DNA of 64,000 nucleotides. Origin: Octadecabacter antarcticus 307 (GTDB lineage: Bacteria > Pseudomonadota > Alphaproteobacteria > Rhodobacterales > Rhodobacteraceae). The stretch covers positions 1,788,501 to 1,852,500 of the forward strand of contig NC_020911.1 of the NCBI RefSeq assembly GCF_000155675.2, written 5' to 3'. The notes under the pieces were generated by a model, which was given only the letters and a program-made list of their open reading frames with translations, searched no databases and had not been told where the DNA came from. This document shows, one piece after another, positions 59,724 through 64,000 of the stretch. Both the position numbers and the translations under genes were made by a program. Positions within the stretch are counted from its first letter, which is position 1. Each line of letters starts with the position of its first letter.

Positions 59724-60497
59724 TTGCTAGATATGTCAGAACGTCCAGACGTGTTGCGCGTTGAAGGAGTCAGTAAATCGTTTCACAGTGGCGTCGTCGC
59801 ACTTGAGGGGCTGTCACTCGATGTGCGGGGTGGGGACTTCATTTCTTTGTTGGGCCCATCTGGCTGCGGTAAATCCACCGCACTTCGTTTGATAGCTGAT
59901 CTACTTAAGCCGACGCGCGGACGGATCACTTGGGCGGGGAAGCAGGCGGCGGGCGACTTGGGTGTTGTGTTTCAAGAGGCCACACTAATGCCTTGGGCTA
60001 CGGTGAAACACAATGTTTGGCTGCCGTTTAGATTGCGCGGTAAGACTTACGAAGAGGTGAAGGATGAAGTGCTGGAGGCTCTGAAACTGGTGGGTCTTGA
60101 AAAGTTTCAAGATTCCTACCCACGTGAGTTATCCGGTGGCATGAAAATGCGGGTCTCAATTGCACGCGCAATGGTAACACGGCCTCGGCTTATCCTTATG
60201 GACGAACCTTTTGCGGCATTGGATGAAATCACGCGGTTTCGCCTCAACAACGATCTGTTAATGCTGAAAGAAAAGATTGGCTGTACAGTGGTCTTTGTCA
60301 CACACTCAGTTTTTGAATCCGTTTTCCTATCAGATCGTATCGTGGTTATGGCCGCACGACCGGGACGTATTATTCAGGAATTGATCGTCAACGCACCCTA
60401 TCCGCGTGATGAAGCATTTCGCACATCTGCCGAATATGCAGCCCACTGCCGCGAAGCATCAGATGCGTTGCACTTAGCGATGGAAGAACCTGCATGA
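59724..60497 (+). CDS. ABC transporter ATPase
   Basis: ATPase of 257 residues. Walker A GPSGCGKST near residues 45-53, signature LSGGMKMRVSIAR near residue 138, Walker B LILMDEPFAALDEITR near residue 157, switch His in VTHSVFESV. The TTG at 59724 has GGAG 8 bases upstream; an ATG three codons later is too far from it. Energises import of the ligand of the neighbouring binding protein. It overlaps the permease gene by 4 bases. Confidence 0.92.
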   Translation: MLDMSERPDVLRVEGVSKSFHSGVVALEGLSLDVRGGDFISLLGPSGCGKSTALRLIADLLKPTRGRITWAGKQAAGDLGVVFQEATLMPWATVKHNVWLPFRLRGKTYEEVKDEVLEALKLVGLEKFQDSYPRELSGGMKMRVSIARAMVTRPRLILMDEPFAALDEITRFRLNNDLLMLKEKIGCTVVFVTHSVFESVFLSDRIVVMAARPGRIIQELIVNAPYPRDEAFRTSAEYAAHCREASDALHLAMEEPA

Positions 60498-61363
60498 CCG
60501 TTGTTGACGATGCCAAATTAGACCTTAAACTAAATCCCCTTGACGATGCCGAGGAAGTGGCTCGTTTACGAGCCGCCAAATTGGACCACATCGGCAAATG
60601 GGTTTTGCCTGTTGTAATGATGATCTTGGGTCTAATGTTGTGGGACCGTGTGGTCGTTTGGAATGAAATCCCACACTATATTCTACCCGGCCCTGCTCTT
60701 GTGTTTGAAACTTTAATAAAAGACTGGGCGATGTTGTTTGCCGCGCTGTTGGTAACCCTTCAGATCACTCTGATGGCTTTGGCAGTGGCGGTGCTGGGTG
60801 GTGTTGGTCTAGCGGTTCTGTTCACCCAATCACGTTGGATGGAGATGTCATTTTATCCGATTGCCGTTATTCTTCAGGTCACCCCGATCGTCGCGATTGC
60901 TCCACTGATCTTTATATATGTAGACAGCCGGATGGCAGGCTTGTTGCTGTGTGCGTGGTTAGTTGCATTCTTCCCAGTGTTGTCAAACACCACACTGGGT
61001 TTGAACTCAGCTGACCACGGTTTGCGGGATCTATTTCGTATTTATGGAGCGACACGGTGGCAAAAGCTGCGGTTTTTGCAACTGCCTTCTGCCCTACCTT
61101 ATTTCCTTGGTGGATTGCGTATTGCTGGTGGGCTGTCCTTGATCGGCGCAGTTGTGGCAGAATATGTGGCAGGAACTGGTGGCATTGGGTCGGGCCTCGC
61201 GTTTCGTATCCTAGAGGCAGGCTATCGCCTCAACATACCGCGCATGTTCGCAGCCCTGATATTAATTGCTGTAAGTGGTGTAGTGATCTTTGCGGGTCTT
61301 TCTTACCTCAGCCATCTTCTACTCCACAAATGGCATGAAAGTGCCCTGAAACGGGACAGATAA
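60494..61363 (+). CDS. ABC transporter permease
   Basis: Permease of 289 residues with about six hydrophobic segments (first WVLPVVMMILGLMLWDRVVVW, last MFAALILIAVSGVVIFAGLSYLSHLLL). The coupling loop is GLRDLFRIYGATRWQKLRFLQLPSALPYFLGGLRIAGGLSLIGAVVAEYVAG, typical of SsuC/ThiX types. The start overlaps the ATPase stop (ATGA), and its stop overlaps the amidohydrolase start (TAATG). Confidence 0.9.
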   Translation: MTVVDDAKLDLKLNPLDDAEEVARLRAAKLDHIGKWVLPVVMMILGLMLWDRVVVWNEIPHYILPGPALVFETLIKDWAMLFAALLVTLQITLMALAVAVLGGVGLAVLFTQSRWMEMSFYPIAVILQVTPIVAIAPLIFIYVDSRMAGLLLCAWLVAFFPVLSNTTLGLNSADHGLRDLFRIYGATRWQKLRFLQLPSALPYFLGGLRIAGGLSLIGAVVAEYVAGTGGIGSGLAFRILEAGYRLNIPRMFAALILIAVSGVVIFAGLSYLSHLLLHKWHESALKRDR

Positions 61364-62628
61364 TGGATTTCAAGTCTTTCCCTGCTGGGCCGCTTAGGTT
61401 GCACAATGTAAATGTGCCCGGATGGTTGGTTGGCACAGATCAAGATTTAACTACCACAAGCCTGTCGATCGCAGATGGACAGATAGTTGAGGGCGGCGGA
61501 CACCCTGTGGACATGGAACAGGCCATAGCTTTTCCGTGCTTTACCGACATGCACACCCACCTTGATAAGGGGCACATTTGGGGCCGGGCACCCAACCCTG
61601 ACGGCACTTTCATGGGCGCACTTTCGGCTGTGCGGGCTGACAGTGCCGCCAATTGGTCGTCAGTCGACTTAAGAACGCGCATGGAATTTTCACTGCGCTG
61701 TGCCTTCGCTCACGGGACCCGCGCCATCCGCACACACCTTGACTCCGTCACCCCGCAAGACGACATTTCGTGGCCTGTTTTCTGTGAAATAGCTCAGGAT
61801 TGGGCGGACAAGGTCACCCTGCAAGCTGCATGCCTGATCGGGTGCGACAAGATGGAAGTCGACGGTGCGTTTCGACACACAGCAGATTTAGTGCATCAAG
61901 CCGGTGGCGTACTTGGGATGGTGACCTATCCGATCCCGGACCTTGCCGAGCGTATCAGAGGGTTTCTTCGCCTAGCATTGGATCGTGAATTAGAGGTGGA
62001 TTTTCACGTTGATGAAACGATGGATCCCTCATCGGAAACGCTGCGGCTGATCGCCCAAACTGTGATTAAAACTGGCTTCGATGCACCTGTGACCGTGGGC
62101 CATTGTTGTTCGCTATCGACCCAAAGTGAAGCGCGTGCATTGGATACACTCGATCTGGTCGCAAAAGCAGGCCTGAATGTTGTTTCACTGCCAATGTGTA
62201 ACCTGTACCTTCAGGACCGGCAGCCAGGAAAAACGCCACGCAGACGCGCGATTACCCTTGTCCACGAAATGAAGGCACGCGGTATCAATGTGTCCTTTGC
62301 AAGCGACAATACGCGCGATCCATTTTATGCCTATGGTGATTTAGATATGCTAGAAGTGATGCGCGAAGCTACACGCATTGGGCACTTGGATCACGCTGAC
62401 CCAGATTGGTCCAAAGCGTTTCTTTCAAATCCGGCTGCCGCCTGCGGCTTTGATGCGCCCAGCCTTGCCCTCAGCGCCCCGGCAGATTTGATCATTTTTA
62501 AAGCCCGGAGCTGGACAGAGTTAATAGCCCGTCCGCAAACCGACAGGATTGTGCTGCGGGCCGGCCACGCAATCGACCGAACCTTGCCTGATTATGCTGA
62601 ACTCGACCATCTGATGGAGCCCTCATGA
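61363..62628 (+). CDS. cytosine deaminase-like amidohydrolase
   Basis: Metal-dependent amidohydrolase of 421 residues. His64 and His66 in MHTHLDKGHIWGR are the first metal ligands. Later come THLDSV, DFHVDETMDP with a His, VGHCCSLS with a His and SDNTRDPFYAYGDLDML with the catalytic Asp. The LDKGH and SDNTRDP.Y.YGD blocks are those of cytosine deaminase and related aminohydrolases. It would deaminate or open an imported N-heterocycle. The start overlaps the permease stop, and its stop overlaps the oxidase start. Confidence 0.9.
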   Translation: MDFKSFPAGPLRLHNVNVPGWLVGTDQDLTTTSLSIADGQIVEGGGHPVDMEQAIAFPCFTDMHTHLDKGHIWGRAPNPDGTFMGALSAVRADSAANWSSVDLRTRMEFSLRCAFAHGTRAIRTHLDSVTPQDDISWPVFCEIAQDWADKVTLQAACLIGCDKMEVDGAFRHTADLVHQAGGVLGMVTYPIPDLAERIRGFLRLALDRELEVDFHVDETMDPSSETLRLIAQTVIKTGFDAPVTVGHCCSLSTQSEARALDTLDLVAKAGLNVVSLPMCNLYLQDRQPGKTPRRRAITLVHEMKARGINVSFASDNTRDPFYAYGDLDMLEVMREATRIGHLDHADPDWSKAFLSNPAAACGFDAPSLALSAPADLIIFKARSWTELIARPQTDRIVLRAGHAIDRTLPDYAELDHLMEPS

Positions 62629-64000
62629 CCAATATCTCCGCTGCCCGTCAAGCACTGTCCCATTTGGACATTGAAAAGTCACAGGCAAATATCCGTGCCT
62701 CCTCGCGTGACTTTTTTTGGTATTCTCCCGTGCTGAAACCCCGGTTGGATCATGTCGTTGCGGACTTCGTCGTACGTCCAAGGACGCAAGACGAGGTGAT
62801 CGAAGTTTTGAAAGTTTGTTATGCACATAACGTTCCGGTAACTACACGTGGGGCTGGCACAGGAAACTATGGTCAAGCTATGCCTCTGGCGGGTGGTTGC
62901 GTAATGCACCTTATTCATATGAACGCTGTGAAAGAGGTGAAACTAGGTCGTGTGACTTGCGAACCGGGGGTTCTGCTGAAGGATCTTGATGCACATTGCA
63001 TTGCTCATTCAGGCCAAGAAATCCGTATGTTTTCGTCGACATGGGCGACAGCAACGATCGGGGGATTTATTGCGGGCGGATCTGGTGGGGTTGGATCATG
63101 CACATGGGGATCGCTACGCGACCTAGGCAACATCGTTAGACTACGTGTTGTTACGATGGAACAAGAGCCACGCGTGCTGGAATTTACTGGCGAAGAACTG
63201 GCGCGTGTTAGCCATGCCTATGGTACCAACGGAATCATTACTGAAATCGAAATCCCACTTGCACCAGCTTACGACTGGGTGGAAATGTTTGTCACTTCCG
63301 AGGACTTTGGCCAAGCTATGGCCTTTGCTGATGATGTTGCCAATTCTGACGGTATCCTCATCAAGCTGGCCAGTGTCTATGAGGCACCGATTGCCCATGA
63401 CTACTTTCAGCGGTTCAAACCATATGTGACGCAAAAAGATAATCTGATTGGGCTGATGGTTGCACCGCATTCCATGGATGGCTTCAAAACGTTGTTAAAA
63501 CGCAATCTGGGGCTGACGCTGATCTACCGTTCTGATGAAAATGATTGGGAACGCGGGCCAGGCCGTGTTTTTGAATATGGCTGGAACCATACAACACTGC
63601 GGGCACTCAAAGTCGATCCATCAGTAACTTACTTACAAGTTCGATATGGCTTTCCCGAACATAGGGCACTGGTTGAAAAGATGCGCACTGAATTTGCACC
63701 AGAGGTGCTTCAGCATCTGGAAGCCATTCGTATGGACGGAAAATTAGGTTTCGCGGGGCTGTCTTTGGTAAAATTCACAAGCGAAAAACGGCTGGATGAA
63801 ATCGTGCGGCTACATGAAGAGGCTGGTGCCATTATCTTTAATCCACATCGTTACACGCTTGAGGAAGGCGGGCGGCAAAGTGTGGATGACCGCCAATTGC
63901 GCTTCAAACAGGAAGCCGATCCCAAAGGATTGCTGAATCCTGGCAAGATGATTGCATGGGACGATCCTGATTTTGGCTATGACAGCATGTATGTTTATCC
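62625..64000 (+). CDS. FAD-linked oxidase, partial at right edge
   Basis: Frame of at least 458 codons that stays open to the window end. The FAD-binding PCMH domain is plain: VVADFVVRPRTQDEVIEVLKVCYAHNVPVTTRGAGTGNYGQAMPLAGG, then TCEPGVLLKDLDAHC and ATIGGFIAGGSGGVGSCTWGSLRDLG. This is the GlcD/D-lactate dehydrogenase type that oxidises 2-hydroxy acids or heterocycle-derived alcohols. It begins at the ATG overlapping the amidohydrolase stop, so it is the fifth cotranslated gene. The C-terminal end (LNPGKMIAWDDPDFGYDSMY) is close to a normal stop, so little is missing. Confidence 0.88.
   Translation, partial: MTNISAARQALSHLDIEKSQANIRASSRDFFWYSPVLKPRLDHVVADFVVRPRTQDEVIEVLKVCYAHNVPVTTRGAGTGNYGQAMPLAGGCVMHLIHMNAVKEVKLGRVTCEPGVLLKDLDAHCIAHSGQEIRMFSSTWATATIGGFIAGGSGGVGSCTWGSLRDLGNIVRLRVVTMEQEPRVLEFTGEELARVSHAYGTNGIITEIEIPLAPAYDWVEMFVTSEDFGQAMAFADDVANSDGILIKLASVYEAPIAHDYFQRFKPYVTQKDNLIGLMVAPHSMDGFKTLLKRNLGLTLIYRSDENDWERGPGRVFEYGWNHTTLRALKVDPSVTYLQVRYGFPEHRALVEKMRTEFAPEVLQHLEAIRMDGKLGFAGLSLVKFTSEKRLDEIVRLHEEAGAIIFNPHRYTLEEGGRQSVDDRQLRFKQEADPKGLLNPGKMIAWDDPDFGYDSMYVY

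Noticed and set aside
1-64000. CRISPR array
   Set aside because: No set of short direct repeats with regular unique spacers was seen, and no cas genes were recognised.

Overview
The window looks like a stretch of chromosome from a marine alphaproteobacterium of the Rhodobacteraceae (Roseobacter group). This rests on the protein families, the alphaproteobacterial style of the tRNA remnants, and the dense scatter of insertion sequences, integrases and gene relics. A cold-water, IS-rich genus such as Octadecabacter would fit, but that is a guess. Most of the window is accessory DNA: nested integrative islands, each with its own tyrosine recombinase and a tRNA-derived attachment scar, plus IS elements, a miniature transposon and decayed gene copies.

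Layout. 1-5081: an AT-rich gene-poor stretch, a small mobile gene cluster (GIY-YIG-like protein, ribbon-helix-helix protein, truncated ORF), an IS21-family element (2208-4726) and a beheaded integrase. 5082-39371: an island of about 34 kb bounded by two identical 46-bp copies of the 3' part of a tRNA-Asn gene. Its left end carries integrase, AlpA-like regulator, RepA-like helicase and topoisomerase III. Its cargo is oligopeptidase B, a TetR-controlled ABC transporter/ureohydrolase/SDR/deacetylase cluster, a LytTR-controlled MipA/FAH-family/duplicated secreted protein cluster, a membrane DUF2235 hydrolase, and a complete type II CBASS antiphage operon (cyclase, Cap2, Cap3, HNH-SAVED effector). 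38984-49200: a patchwork of attachment scars (tRNA-Met 3' half, tRNA-Asn 3' part, tRNA-Gly 5' half), two integrases, an integrase tail duplicate, an amino-acid transporter/PhyH cassette, a SulP transporter without STAS domain, DUF3987 relics and small membrane or zinc-ribbon proteins. 49300-57950: GFA-family protein, LrgAB, a replication module with AlpA-like and D5-like ATPase genes, an alpha/beta hydrolase divergent from an ArsR-type regulator, and an IS6 element that cut into an orphan IS21 end and a DUF3987 gene. 58074-64000: what looks like an intact catabolic locus, with a Rid-family protein divergent from an operon of NMT1/THI5-like binding protein, ABC ATPase, permease, cytosine-deaminase-like amidohydrolase and an FAD-linked oxidase that runs off the window.

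How the parts work together. The mobile modules explain how the cargo arrived and was rearranged: neither the IS21 nor the IS6 copy has a target duplication, and both are flanked by truncated unrelated genes, as expected after deletion. The best defined functional system is the CBASS operon (33523-38138): its four genes overlap or abut by a few bases, and the cyclase ends in a glycine on a flexible tail, as expected for a Cap2 conjugation substrate. The two transporter-enzyme clusters are probably import-and-degrade systems for small nitrogen compounds; their substrates cannot be read from sequence alone. The most unusual noncoding structures are a 218-bp MITE with perfect 4-bp target duplications in both copies, a family of degenerate intergenic repeats, and a 28-bp palindrome upstream of the LytTR gene.
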